55,697 bases of DNA from JBCBTD01 sp039818825 (GCA_039818825.1 JBCBTD010000025.1:1-55697); one strand, 5' to 3'. Positions 1 through 9,102 are shown, numbered from the stretch's first letter. Notes: generated by a model not told the origin, from the sequence alone. Made by a program: numbers and translations.

Positions 1-477
1 CTTCTGGAGCCAGTTGCGGCGGCTCCGTTCGCGTGCGGGCCGGCTGCCGATGCCGAACCGCCGGAGCCAGGTACCGACGCTTTCGACGAACATCAGTCCG
101 CCGACGATACCCAGCAGCACGACGTAGAGCACCGACACCAGCAGGTCGATCTGCCCCAGTGCACGGACCAGCCCGAAGATGTACACACCAAGGAGCGAGC
201 CGACCGAGCCGCCGACGATGAGCACCCAACCCATGCGGAAATCGACCGTGTTCCGCCGCATGTGGGCGAGGACACCCGAGACCGAGGAGGCGAGGATCTG
301 CGATGCCTGGGTGCCGACGGCGACGGCGGGCGGAATACCGATGAAGATCAAAAGCGGCGTCATCAGGAACCCGCCGCCGACACCGAAGACGCCGGACAGG
401 AAACCTACCCCGGTGCCGAGACCGAGCACGACGAGCGCGTTCACCGACATCTCGGCGATCGGCAGGTAAAGATCCAT
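1..477 (-). CDS. TauE/SafE family permease, 3' end cut by window edge
   Basis: The visible 159 residues are the N-terminal part of a TauE/SafE (PF01925) membrane protein. This family exports or takes up small sulfur-containing or organic anions (sulfite, sulfonates, sulfoacetate). The glycine-rich FxVGGG motif typical of the first repeat is at residues 31-36, followed by TPLLIFIGIPP and a VGTQA segment, with four hydrophobic segments in view. The start ATG at 477-475 fits the usual family N-terminus. The gene is divergent from the efflux adaptor, separated by about 90 bp. The substrate cannot be deduced from sequence or neighbours. It is incomplete only because the window ends. Confidence 0.85.
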   Translation of the reverse strand, partial: MDLYLPIAEMSVNALVVLGLGTGVGFLSGVFGVGGGFLMTPLLIFIGIPPAVAVGTQASQILASSVSGVLAHMRRNTVDFRMGWVLIVGGSVGSLLGVYIFGLVRALGQIDLLVSVLYVVLLGIVGGLMFVESVGTWLRRFGIGSRPARERSRRNWLQK

Positions 478-569
478 GGTCCGGCTTGACCCAGCGCGAG
501 GCGTTGCGACCATCCGCGCGCCTCATCCGCCTGTCAAGCCGAGGGCCCAGCACCTGCCCAGCCGTTCCC

Positions 570-1961
570 ATGGCTGAACCGACCCCTCGCCACGCCACGT
601 GGCGAAGCTGGCGCAGCCTGGCGCTGCTGCCGCCGTTGCTGCTCGGCGCGGCCTTCTTCATGTGGCAGCTCCGTTCGGCCGAGGGGCCGAGCGCGCCCGC
701 GGCGGTCGAGCGTGCCGTGCCCGTCCAGGTGGCGATCGCCGAGCAGCGTACCGTGATCCCGCGGGCGATCGGCTTCGGCACCGTCGTCCCTGCCCGCACC
801 TACCACCCCACCGCCGAGGTTCAGGGCACCGTCGTCGAGCGCCACCCGCGGTTGGAGCGCGGTCGCCTGCTGCCGGCCGGCACGGTGGTGATCCGTATCG
901 ACGATTCCGACTACCGGTTGGCCAAGCTCGGGGTGGAGGCCGAAATCCGCCGGCTTCAGGCGGAGATCGAGCGGATCGAGGTGCGCCGAACCAACCTGGA
1001 GCGGTCGATCGCCCTGGAGCGGCGGGCGCTGACGATCGTCGAGGACGACCGGGCGCGCCAGGAACGCCTGTTCGACCGCGGCAGCGCCAGCCGCGCCAGC
1101 CTCGACCAGGCGATCAGCGCCGTCCTCGATCGCCAGGACCGGTTGGAGACCGACGAATCGAGCCTTGCCGAGATCGAACCGGAGCTGGCGGTCCGTGAGG
1201 CGGAGCTGGCGGTCTTGGAAGTCGAGCTGCAACGGGCCGAGCTCGATCTCGCCCGCACCGCCATCGCCCTGCCGTTCGACGCGCGGGTCGGCGACGTCGA
1301 GGTCGAGATCGGCGAGTTCGTCAGCCGTGGCCAGGTGGTGGCCAGCTTCGACGGCGTCGCCAAAGCCGAGGTCGATGGACAGTTCGCGCTTTCCCAGGTG
1401 CGCGGGCTGGTGCCGCCGGACCTCGACCTCGATCCCGGCGCGCTCGACTTGGTGACGCTTCGGGCGTTGCCCCAGAGGTTGGGCCTCACCGCCGAGGTGC
1501 GCTTGCGGGAACGTGGCATCGACGCCACCTGGCCGGCGACGTTCGACCGACCGAGCGACCGGATGGATCCGGAAACCCGCAGCTTCGGCCTGATCGTGAC
1601 GGTCGACGACCCCTATGGTCAGGTCGAGCCCGGCCGGCGGCCGCCGCTCACCAGGAACATGTATGTCGAGGTCATCGTCGAGGGTCAGCCGCAGCAGGGT
1701 CAGCTGGTCGTGCCGGCGGCGGCGATCCGCCGGGTCGACGACGGGCCCCGGCTGTTCGTCGTCGACGACGACGATCGCCTGGCCATCCGACCGGTCAGGG
1801 TCACCCGGACCGTCGGTGACTTGGCGATCATCGGCAGCGGCATCGCGGCCGGCGATCGGGTGGTGATCGGTGCCCTTTCACCGGCCATCGAAGGGATGCG
1901 TCTCGCACCCGAGCTTGCGCCCGGGGTGCCGCTGCCGGGGTTGGTCGAGGCCGGATCTTGA
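570..1961 (+). CDS. RND efflux periplasmic adaptor (HlyD/MFP family)
   Basis: This 463-residue membrane-fusion protein should link an inner-membrane RND pump to an outer-membrane channel. A single N-terminal membrane anchor lies at about residues 16-33. It is followed by the first half of the barrel-sandwich (lipoyl-like) domain (about 85-115), a long Glu/Arg/Leu-rich coiled-coil hairpin (about 118-235), the second lipoyl half (FDARVGDVEVEIGEFV) and C-terminal beta-barrel domains. ATG at 570 is preferred because the 28 residues upstream have no membrane-protein character. The stop overlaps the pump start as TTGA, so the two are translationally coupled. No TolC-like gene is present nearby. The substrate is unknown. 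Confidence 0.85.
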   Translation: MAEPTPRHATWRSWRSLALLPPLLLGAAFFMWQLRSAEGPSAPAAVERAVPVQVAIAEQRTVIPRAIGFGTVVPARTYHPTAEVQGTVVERHPRLERGRLLPAGTVVIRIDDSDYRLAKLGVEAEIRRLQAEIERIEVRRTNLERSIALERRALTIVEDDRARQERLFDRGSASRASLDQAISAVLDRQDRLETDESSLAEIEPELAVREAELAVLEVELQRAELDLARTAIALPFDARVGDVEVEIGEFVSRGQVVASFDGVAKAEVDGQFALSQVRGLVPPDLDLDPGALDLVTLRALPQRLGLTAEVRLRERGIDATWPATFDRPSDRMDPETRSFGLIVTVDDPYGQVEPGRRPPLTRNMYVEVIVEGQPQQGQLVVPAAAIRRVDDGPRLFVVDDDDRLAIRPVRVTRTVGDLAIIGSGIAAGDRVVIGALSPAIEGMRLAPELAPGVPLPGLVEAGS

Positions 1962-4900
1962 TCGCGCTGTTCGCCCGGCATCCGACCGCTGCCAATCTGC
2001 TGATGGTGGCGATGATGGCGATCGGCCTGATCAGCCTGCCGAACCTCCAGCGCGCGACCTTTCCGGACTTCGAGACCGACGTCGTGCAGATCACGGTCCC
2101 CTATCCCGGTGCCTCGGCCGAAGAGGGGGAAGAGGCGATCTGCCTGCCGATCGAACAGGCGATGGAGGGTTTGAGCGATCTGGGCGAGCTCACCTGTTCG
2201 GCGCGCGAAGGTGTCGTCACCGCCTCGGCCGAAATGCGCGAGGGGGGCAACCTCACGCGCTTCGTCGCCGACGTCCGCACCGAGGTCGAGGCGATCGACA
2301 ACTTTCCCAGTCTCGCCGAACGGCCGGTCACGCGCATCCTCAACATGACCGACCGGGTGGTCTCGTTGGCCGTGACCGGGCCGATGGACGAGCGCGATCT
2401 CAAACGCTTCGCCGAAGACCTGAAGACCCGGCTGATGCGGGCAACGTCGGTCAGCGAGGTCGACGTCGACGGCTTCGCCGACCCGGAGATCCGCATTCAG
2501 CTCGACGTCCGCAGCCTCCGCCGCTACGGCCTCGACCTGCCGACCGTCGCCGACATGATCGCCCGCCAGAGCCTCGATCTGCCGGCGGGCACCATCGAGA
2601 CCCAGGGCCAGGACGTGCTGGTGCGCCTGACCGACAAGCGGCGCGATCCGTCGAGCTTCGCCGATCTGGTCATCATCGGCGGCGAGCGTGGCGGCGAAGT
2701 GCGGCTCGACGAGATCGCCACGATCGTCGAGCGCTACGACGACGACGCGGTGCGCGTCGAGCTGGACGGCGAGCGCGCAGCACTCCTCGTCATCAAGAAG
2801 ACCAAGGACCAGGACACCCTGTCGGTGATGGCGGAGGTGCGCCGGTTCGTCGAAGCTGAGGCGGCGGCCGCCCCTCCGGGCGTGCGCTTCGTCTTCACCC
2901 GCGACGCCGCTTCGATCGTCGCCGACCGGATGCAGCTGCTGCTCAGCAACGGCGCCATCGGCCTCGTCCTCGTGTTCGCGGTGATGTGGCTGTTCTTCTC
3001 GTTCCGCTTCGCGTTCTGGGTGGCGATGGCGCTTCCGGCCTCGTTCCTCGCCTCGTTCGCCGTGCTCGTGCTGATCGGCTACACCATCAACATGCTGACG
3101 ATGGTCGGCCTGCTGATCGCCATCGGCGTGATCATGGACGACAGCATCGTCATCGCCGAGAACATCGCGACCAAGCTCCAGGACGGCCTGGCGCCGTACG
3201 ACGCGGCGGTGGCAGGCGTCCAGCAGGTGCTGCCCAGCGTCGGTGCGTCGTTCCTCACGTCGATCTGCGTGTTCGTGCCGCTGGCGTTCCTCGACGGGAC
3301 GATCGGCCGGGTGCTGGTGGCGGTCCCGGTGGTCTTGATCATCACCCTGACGATGAGCCTCTTGGAAGCGTTCCTCGTGTTGCCGCACCACATCGCCGGT
3401 GCCGTCCGCGACGAACGGCTGTCCCGCTTTCAGCGTTGGTTCCGCGGCCGGTTCGAGGCGTTTCGCGAGCAGGGGCTCGGTCGGCTGATCGATGCCGCCG
3501 TCTCTTGGCGGTACCTCGTGCTCGGCACGGTGCTTGGTGCGGTCCTGGTGACCGCCGGCCTCGTGGTTGGTGGGGCTGTCGCGTTTCGTGCCTTTCCGAG
3601 CCTCGAAGGCGACACCATCGAAGCGCGGATCGCCATGCCTCAGGGCACGCCACTGGCCGAGACCCGCGCCGCGGTCGATCGGGTGCTGGCCGGCCTCGAT
3701 GCGGTCGACGAAGACCTCCGCGAGACCCACCCGGAGGGCCGCTCGCTGGTGCGAGCCGTGTTCGTTCGCACCGACGTCAACGCCGACGTGAGCGAGCGCG
3801 GTGGTCACCTTGCCACCGTCACCGTCGACCTCCTGCCGAACAGGGAACGCCACGTCAGCGTGCCCGATCTCCTGGTGTTGTGGCGCGAGGCGACCGGGCC
3901 GGTGACGGCCGCGACCGGGCTCAGCTTCAAGGAACCGACCATCGGGCCTGGTGGGCGGGCGCTGGAGCTGCGCCTCTATGGCGACGACCTCGCCGAGCTG
4001 AGGGATGCTGCCGATGCGCTGCAGAGCTGGCTCGCGCGCTTCCCCGGCGTCAGCGACCTCCAGCACGATCTGCGCGACGGCAAGCCCGAGATCCGCCTGA
4101 CCCTGAAGGAAGGGGCGATGGGGCTGGGGCTCGACAGCCGCACGGTCGCCTCCCAGGTCCGCGCTTCGCTCACCGGCAGCGAGGCCGCGGAGCTGCAGGT
4201 CGGGCGCGAGACCATCGAGGTCAACGTCCAACTCGACACCGTCGATCTCTCGACCCTCGGCGACCTCGACACGCTACCGATTTCGTTGCCCACCGGCGCG
4301 ACCGTACCGCTCGGTGCGGTCGCCGATTTCGCCTGGGGGCGGGGAGCGGCGCAGATCCAACGGATCGATGGCGAGCGCGTGGCGACGTTGACCGGTGAGG
4401 TCGACCGCCGTCGCGTCAACGTCAACGCGCTGCTCGACACCGCCATCGCCGAGTTCGTGCCCGAGCTGGAGGTGCAGTTTCCAGGGGTGGAGCTGAGCCT
4501 CGAAGGCGAACGGGCCGAACAGGCCGAGACCGGCGCTTCGATGCGCCGTGCCTTCACCGTCGGGCTCCTGGCCATGTTCGTGCTGCTGAGCTTCGTCTTC
4601 CGCTCTTATGTCGAGCCGTTCATCGTGCTGTTGGCGATCCCGCTGGCGGCCATCGGCGCCGTGCTCGGGCACATGGCGCTCGGGCTCGATCTGTCGATGC
4701 CGAGCGTCCTCGGGCTGGCGGCACTGGCCGGCATCGTCGTCAACGATTCGATCCTGCTCGTGAACTTCGTCAAGCTCCGCGCCGCGCAACTCGGTGACGT
4801 GATCGAAGCGGCCAAGGCGGCCAGCCGCGACCGGTTTCGCGCCGTCGTGCTGACCTCGGCGACGACCATCGCCGGCATCACGCCGCTTCTGTTCGAGACG

Positions 4901-5080
4901 AGCCTGCAGGCGCAGGTCCTGATCCCGCTGGTGACGTCGCTCGCCTTCGGTCTGCTGGCGTCGACCGTTCTCGTCCTGATCGTCATGCCCTGCGCCTACG
5001 CCGTGCTGCACGACTTCGGGCTCACGAGCTTGGCGCGAGAGCGAATGGCTGGCGAGCGTGTCGCCGCCGCCTCGGACTGA
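1958..5080 (+). CDS. RND (AcrB-like) efflux pump permease
   Basis: This 1040-residue inner-membrane proton-driven transporter of the ACR_tran family has the normal length. It starts at a TTG codon sharing TTGA with the adaptor stop. Visible hallmarks are the YPGASAEE motif of the first pore domain near residue 50 and the TM4 proton-relay pair Asp394-Asp395 in GVIMDDSIVIAEN. The second-half equivalent region is LAGIVVNDSILLVNF. Two large periplasmic loops lie between TM1-2 and TM7-8. The relaxed sequence and the MDD rather than VDD context suggest the HAE-1-like branch common in marine and soil proteobacteria, not a heavy-metal pump. A strong inverted repeat spans its stop codon. Confidence 0.9.
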   Translation: MIALFARHPTAANLLMVAMMAIGLISLPNLQRATFPDFETDVVQITVPYPGASAEEGEEAICLPIEQAMEGLSDLGELTCSAREGVVTASAEMREGGNLTRFVADVRTEVEAIDNFPSLAERPVTRILNMTDRVVSLAVTGPMDERDLKRFAEDLKTRLMRATSVSEVDVDGFADPEIRIQLDVRSLRRYGLDLPTVADMIARQSLDLPAGTIETQGQDVLVRLTDKRRDPSSFADLVIIGGERGGEVRLDEIATIVERYDDDAVRVELDGERAALLVIKKTKDQDTLSVMAEVRRFVEAEAAAAPPGVRFVFTRDAASIVADRMQLLLSNGAIGLVLVFAVMWLFFSFRFAFWVAMALPASFLASFAVLVLIGYTINMLTMVGLLIAIGVIMDDSIVIAENIATKLQDGLAPYDAAVAGVQQVLPSVGASFLTSICVFVPLAFLDGTIGRVLVAVPVVLIITLTMSLLEAFLVLPHHIAGAVRDERLSRFQRWFRGRFEAFREQGLGRLIDAAVSWRYLVLGTVLGAVLVTAGLVVGGAVAFRAFPSLEGDTIEARIAMPQGTPLAETRAAVDRVLAGLDAVDEDLRETHPEGRSLVRAVFVRTDVNADVSERGGHLATVTVDLLPNRERHVSVPDLLVLWREATGPVTAATGLSFKEPTIGPGGRALELRLYGDDLAELRDAADALQSWLARFPGVSDLQHDLRDGKPEIRLTLKEGAMGLGLDSRTVASQVRASLTGSEAAELQVGRETIEVNVQLDTVDLSTLGDLDTLPISLPTGATVPLGAVADFAWGRGAAQIQRIDGERVATLTGEVDRRRVNVNALLDTAIAEFVPELEVQFPGVELSLEGERAEQAETGASMRRAFTVGLLAMFVLLSFVFRSYVEPFIVLLAIPLAAIGAVLGHMALGLDLSMPSVLGLAALAGIVVNDSILLVNFVKLRAAQLGDVIEAAKAASRDRFRAVVLTSATTIAGITPLLFETSLQAQVLIPLVTSLAFGLLASTVLVLIVMPCAYAVLHDFGLTSLARERMAGERVAAASD

Positions 5081-5100
5081 GGGGTCTGCGGCGACACGTT
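5055..5100 (+). terminator. long inverted repeat over the pump stop codon
   Basis: An 11-bp perfect arm CGTGTCGCCGC (5057-5067) pairs with GCGGCGACACG (5088-5098). It extends by a wobble and an A-T pair to 5055/5100 and leaves a 20-nt loop that contains the TGA stop. There is no T run after it, so this would be an atypical intrinsic terminator or an mRNA-stabilising hairpin at the end of the efflux operon. Confidence 0.5.
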
Positions 5101-5134
5101 CACACCAGTCGCGCGCCTTGGAGATGCACCCCAA

Positions 5135-5173
5135 ATCGGTTATCGATCATCGTAGCGTATGACCGATCGGTTA
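5135..5173 (+). promoter_or_regulatory. direct repeats upstream of the PG-binding gene
   Basis: ATCGGTTA occurs at 5135-5142 and again at 5166-5173, 31 bp apart (about three helical turns). The second copy overlaps a perfect ACCGATCGGT palindrome (5162-5171). Position, 25-60 bp before the start codon at 5199, fits an activator or repressor site. No binding factor can be named. Confidence 0.3.
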
Positions 5174-5198
5174 GGCTGCGCGATGGGAGGTCGCTCTG

Positions 5199-5495
5199 AT
5201 GCACGAGATCCGCTTCGTTCGGAGAGGCGTATTGGCGGTTGCCATGGCCCTGTGTGCGACGCCGGTGCTTGGAGCTTCGGAGCGCTATCGGCGCAAGGGC
5301 GCCGGACCCTCACCGGGCAATCTGGTCCGCGCGGTGCAACAGGCCTTGGCGAACCGTGACTTCGACCCCGGGCCGGCGGACGGCGTCCTCGGGCCGCAGA
5401 CGACGCGCGCGATCACCGACTTCCAGGCCAGTCAGGGCATGGCCACGACGGGAGACATCGACGAACCGCTCCTCTCAGCGCTCGGCTTGAGATAG
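5199..5495 (+). CDS. small secreted peptidoglycan-binding protein
   Basis: This 98-residue protein has an N-terminal signal peptide (residues 1-26, ending near VLGAS) and one PG_binding_1-type three-helix repeat over residues 38-98. The domain shows the characteristic LVRAVQQAL, GPADGVLGPQTTRAI and FQASQGM elements. Such domains bind cell-wall peptidoglycan and are usually attached to hydrolases; here the domain stands alone. GGGAGG at 5184-5189 supports ATG 5199. The gene precedes three uncharacterised envelope genes on the same strand after a 62-bp gap, so it may share their envelope role, but this is only context. Confidence 0.75.
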   Translation: MHEIRFVRRGVLAVAMALCATPVLGASERYRRKGAGPSPGNLVRAVQQALANRDFDPGPADGVLGPQTTRAITDFQASQGMATTGDIDEPLLSALGLR

Positions 5496-5557
5496 CGGAT
5501 CGCCGTCGCCATGGGACCTCCGGTTTCGTCGGCTCTGGTCGCGGAGGCCACGACGTC

Positions 5558-6103
5558 GTGACCCCAGCGACCACGAAGGCGTGCAAGCTCTGCGCCCGAC
5601 AGATCCCGTTCGAGGCGAAGAAGTGCAACGACTGCGGCGAATTCCAGTCGGTGTTCACGCGGGTGGTGCGCGGCATCGACCTAAAGGCGCTGTTGGCCTT
5701 GTTGCCGCTGTTGACGCTGATCTATGCGTTCTTGGCGGACCGGTTGGAGGTCGCGCGGTCCGATCTGCAGGTCGCGGCGGTCGCGTGCGAGGCGGAAAGC
5801 GTGACCCTGTTCGCGTCCAACGCCGGCACCCGGACCGCCCTTCTGCAGCATGTCGGGTTCGCCGCCACGGGGGACGAAGAGAGCGTCTTCGAGCTGCCGA
5901 CCGATCTGCCACAGCGGGTCTTCGCGGCGGGCGAAGCCCGGCTGATCGAGGTGCATGTGGATGCTGGCCGCAACCCCGCCGGCCTGGCGAGCTTTCAGAG
6001 CCGTCAGCGTCCGGACTGCGCCGTCGCGCTCCGTTTCGAAATCCTGAACCACGATCACACGGTCACCGAGGAGGATCAGACGTGCGCCTGCCCGCTCTCC
6101 TGA
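5558..6103 (+). CDS. zinc-ribbon membrane-anchored hypothetical protein
   Basis: This 181-residue protein has a GTG start. It opens with a zinc-ribbon signature (CKLC at residues 9-12, CNDC at 23-26), followed by one membrane segment (about 46-62, ALLALLPLLTLIYAFLA) and a domain of about 110 residues with hydrophobic-strand character (VACEAESVTLFASNAGTRTALL). The ribbon should face the cytoplasm and the C-terminal domain the periplasm. I recognise no named family for the C-terminal part. It overlaps the next gene by 22 bp, so the two are probably co-translated. Function unknown. Confidence 0.7.
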   Translation: MTPATTKACKLCARQIPFEAKKCNDCGEFQSVFTRVVRGIDLKALLALLPLLTLIYAFLADRLEVARSDLQVAAVACEAESVTLFASNAGTRTALLQHVGFAATGDEESVFELPTDLPQRVFAAGEARLIEVHVDAGRNPAGLASFQSRQRPDCAVALRFEILNHDHTVTEEDQTCACPLS

Positions 6104-6795
6104 TGCTCCTGGCCGCGTTGCCGGCGTCGAGCTGGGCGCAGGAGCGCAGCACCGTTCACCTCTTTCAGTACGGCAGCACCAACGCGCCAGCTTCCGCGAC
6201 CGCATTCCTGGATTTCCGCGATCTGATGTCTGAGAAGCTGCCGCGGCTCGCGTCGGAGCTGCTGGCCGACGACGACCGTGCCGGTGGGCTGACGAACCTG
6301 GACGCCTTGGCACTGCAGCCGGTCCAGGCCGACGGCGGCGACGGCCTGGAGCCGCCGAGCGCGCGCATCCCCAACCTGCAAAGGCGGCGGCAGTATTGGC
6401 GCGACACTGGTGCCCTGGCACTCCTCACCGGCCGCGTGAAAGGCAGCGATCCGGCGTCGCTCGTCATCCGCAGCACGTTCTTTCTGGGCGAACTCGGGCA
6501 ACCGACGCGGCGCGAGACGCTGGACGTGGAGCTGCCGTTCACGGCCGCAGTCTACGACACCACCAACGACAGCCACTCCGTCGTTCTCCTCTACGCGCTG
6601 GCCATGGAGGCGTTGGGGATGACGGCCGACGGGACGACCGCTGACTGCAACCGCCAGGCGCATGCCTATTTCCTCCTCAGCCAGGCGAGCCTCCGGGCCG
6701 ACTCGGTCGCCACGGACGATCGCGACCTCGGTGCTGCCCTCGCCACCATCGTTCAGGACGCGCTCGACGCGGTGAAGGCCGCGTGCCCCGCTTGA
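6082..6795 (+). CDS. secreted hypothetical protein (237 aa)
   Basis: Translation probably starts at GTG 6082, six bases after a strong GAGGAGGA ribosome-binding site (6068-6075), inside the end of the previous gene. Residues 1-18 form a signal peptide (cleavage near SSWAQ). The mature part has an N-terminal helix-rich segment. It also has a stretch with alternating strands (GALALLTGRVKG, LVIRSTFFLGELG) that resembles the strand pattern in the next gene product (DLLAQIVVWGDTRS, VIAEVNVTLPRY). That suggests a shared fold, but this is my visual inference only. No catalytic motif is apparent. Function unknown. Confidence 0.65.
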   Translation: MRLPALLMLLAALPASSWAQERSTVHLFQYGSTNAPASATAFLDFRDLMSEKLPRLASELLADDDRAGGLTNLDALALQPVQADGGDGLEPPSARIPNLQRRRQYWRDTGALALLTGRVKGSDPASLVIRSTFFLGELGQPTRRETLDVELPFTAAVYDTTNDSHSVVLLYALAMEALGMTADGTTADCNRQAHAYFLLSQASLRADSVATDDRDLGAALATIVQDALDAVKAACPA

Positions 6796-7886
6796 GGGCC
6801 TTCGCGGGCGCTCTTGCAGCCTTGGTGCTCGCAGCGCCGCTCAGCGCTCAGACCGTGACCAATCCGGACGAGATCACCGTCTACTTTCCACCGCTGGAGG
6901 GCGAACGGAACCTCGGCAGCAACGTCGCGATGGTCCTTTCGCTGCAGCTCGCACAGACGGGTCGCCAGAAGCCGTGGCCCGACAACCCTCTCGGGCATGA
7001 CTTCAACACGTCGGTGATGGCGTGGTCGGACGCGCCGTTGGCCGCACCGTCGCACGACGCCGCGGCGGCTGCTGCGACCGACCTCGATCTGTTGGCGCAG
7101 ATCGTGGTTTGGGGCGACACGCGCTCCTATGCCGGCGAGGTGATTGCCGAGGTCAACGTCACGTTGCCTCGATACGCGAAGCCATCTGCCTGTCGCGGCG
7201 ACGTCGACCCTTGCGACTATCGCGCCGCCAATCTGGAGACGTGGACGATCATCGAGGGCGACAGCCGCCTGTCGGTCGGGCCCCCTCGACGACGGTTCGG
7301 GCTTTCGGCGATCAGGCTCCGCGCCGACGTGGTCGACGCCTTCGGAGACGTCGAGGGCTTGCCCATCCGCAGCGGGCTCCGGGACGGCGAGGTTCTCGGC
7401 CGCACGGGCCTCGACCTCCGCTTCCTCGAGTTCAACCCGCAGCTCCCCGGCGCCCCCACCAAGGTGCAGAGCCGGGGTGTGACCGGATATGTCGAGATGC
7501 CGCGCATCACCGAGCGGGCGTCGGAATACGCGGACATGGTCGGCGGCATCCTCCAGGTGTTCCGAGGGGATTGGAGGGCGGCGCGACAGAGCTTCGGTCG
7601 GGTGGTCGAGAACCCGGCGACCCGGACGCCACTGCGTCTCGACGCGTTGCTCTACCGAGGCATGGCGGCGTTTCGCGACGGCGAAGACGGCATGGCTGAC
7701 TTCGAGGCTGCGTTGGCGCTCGCACCCTACGATCGCCGCGCGGTGCAGTTTGCCGTCATGGGACATCTCGCTCGCGGGACGGAGGCGCAGCGAGCTCGTG
7801 CCAGCGATCTTCTTGGCCGCCAGCGGCACCTGTTCGAGCCGGACGACGCGTGGTTCACCCAGGCCCGGCGGCTGTCGAGCGGCTGA
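6783..7886 (+). CDS. secreted hypothetical protein with TPR-like C-terminus
   Basis: This 367-residue protein starts at GTG 6783, overlapping the previous gene by 13 bp. A signal peptide covers residues 1-22 (cleavage after PLSAQ). The middle shows mixed strands. The last 100 residues read as tetratricopeptide-like helices (ILQVFRGDWRAARQSFGRVVENPAT, LRLDALLYRGMAAFRDGEDGMADFEAALALAP). Together with the zinc-ribbon and 237-residue proteins it forms a compact, overlapping three-gene unit of unknown envelope function. I cannot assign a family. Confidence 0.65.
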   Translation: MPRLRAFAGALAALVLAAPLSAQTVTNPDEITVYFPPLEGERNLGSNVAMVLSLQLAQTGRQKPWPDNPLGHDFNTSVMAWSDAPLAAPSHDAAAAAATDLDLLAQIVVWGDTRSYAGEVIAEVNVTLPRYAKPSACRGDVDPCDYRAANLETWTIIEGDSRLSVGPPRRRFGLSAIRLRADVVDAFGDVEGLPIRSGLRDGEVLGRTGLDLRFLEFNPQLPGAPTKVQSRGVTGYVEMPRITERASEYADMVGGILQVFRGDWRAARQSFGRVVENPATRTPLRLDALLYRGMAAFRDGEDGMADFEAALALAPYDRRAVQFAVMGHLARGTEAQRARASDLLGRQRHLFEPDDAWFTQARRLSSG

Positions 7887-8164
7887 TGGACCGACGACAG
7901 GCTGATTCCTCGATCCGACGGTCCGACGAGCGCCGCGGGCCGGAGCAACAGCGACACGAACGCGATCGTGCGCAAGACCGTGCTCGGCTCGCCGTACTCG
8001 CGCCAGCGGCGCCACGCTTCGGAACCATGGGCGACGGCGACGTTCGCGAGCGCGGTTCTTCCAGTCCCAGTCACCTGCGGTGGACGTTCCGTGCCAGCGA
8101 TCGCGCATCCTGAACGACCTCGTTCACCCGCGGCCCCGTCACCACCGCGCTCGCTCTCCAGGCT

Positions 8165-8998
8165 TCACGACCCGTCCCACCGCAGGATCAACTCGGTCGG
8201 TGCGATGCGGCCGCTCGAAACGTTCGCGACCATGTTCTCGATCTTGTCGGCCCCGGTCGCGCCGAGAAGGAGGTGAATCCCTAGAACCGGTGGGCCCTCG
8301 GCCTCTACTCGCTGGCGCTGGGCGGCGAAGACCCGGAGCGCGAAATCGGCGCGACCACGGGCAGCCAACTCCACGAAGCCGCTGGAGGTGGCGGCGGCCC
8401 GGTAGTCTTCGAGGCTCGCCAGGAACGAGATGTCGAGTCGATCCGCCCACGGCACGGGAACGTCGATGGGATCCGGTCCCGTCTTCATCACGTCGTAAAT
8501 GGCGAACGTGCCGCCCGGCTTCAGCACGCGTGCGGCCTCGGCCATGAGCCGCGGCTTGTCGCCGATGTTCATGCCGACGTGCACCATCAGCGCCACGTCG
8601 AACCGGTCGTCCTCGAACGGCATGTCGAGCGCGCTGCCGGCGCTGAACGTCGTTTGGCCGGCCATGTTCACCATGGCGCTGAGCGCCGCTGCGGTCTCGA
8701 CGAACGCCGGCGTCACGTCGAGGCCGGTGACCCGGGCTCCGGTCTGGCCAGCGACGAAGCGCGCCGTGCCGCCGAGGCCCGAGCCGACGTCGAGCACGTG
8801 CATCTCCGGTGTCAGTCTCAGCGGTGCCACCAGATCGCGGATCGCGAGCACGCCGCCGATGTGGAACTCGTCCACCGGCTGGAGGTCCTCGGCGGTCGCG
8901 GCCGCCGAATCGACACCCGATGCACGGAGCGCGTCGGTGATCCGCTCCAAAAGGCCAGCGGTCGTGTAGTGATCGGCAATCGACGCCTCGATGGTCAT
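8165..8998 (-). CDS. class I SAM-dependent methyltransferase
   Basis: This 277-residue protein has the Rossmann methyltransferase motifs: motif I VLDVGSGLGGTARF (about residues 70-83), post-I acidic GLDVTPAF, motif II region FDVALMVHVGMNI and motif III LKPGGTFAIYD. It is closest in style to Methyltransf_11/UbiE-like small-molecule enzymes such as sarcosine or phosphoethanolamine N-methyltransferases. The substrate is not identifiable. GGAGGAG just upstream (minus strand, about 9003-9010) fixes the ATG at 8998. It is divergent from the cyclophilin pair and has no obvious pathway neighbours. Confidence 0.8.
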   Translation of the reverse strand: MTIEASIADHYTTAGLLERITDALRASGVDSAAATAEDLQPVDEFHIGGVLAIRDLVAPLRLTPEMHVLDVGSGLGGTARFVAGQTGARVTGLDVTPAFVETAAALSAMVNMAGQTTFSAGSALDMPFEDDRFDVALMVHVGMNIGDKPRLMAEAARVLKPGGTFAIYDVMKTGPDPIDVPVPWADRLDISFLASLEDYRAAATSSGFVELAARGRADFALRVFAAQRQRVEAEGPPVLGIHLLLGATGADKIENMVANVSSGRIAPTELILRWDGS

Positions 8999-9102
8999 GG
9001 CCCGTCTCCTCCCGATCGATCGGAGTGACGATAGCACCGTCTGCCCGCGGCCGCCCGCCGCCCTTGCATCACCCGCCGGCCTGTGGCCCAAGGAGCCCGT
9101 CC

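Noticed and set aside
1700..4231. 843-codon open frame on the minus strand opposite the efflux genes
   Set aside because: It is the antisense of clear RND coding sequence, is dominated by His/Asp/Arg/Gly typical of shadow frames in GC-rich DNA, and has no protein-family features.
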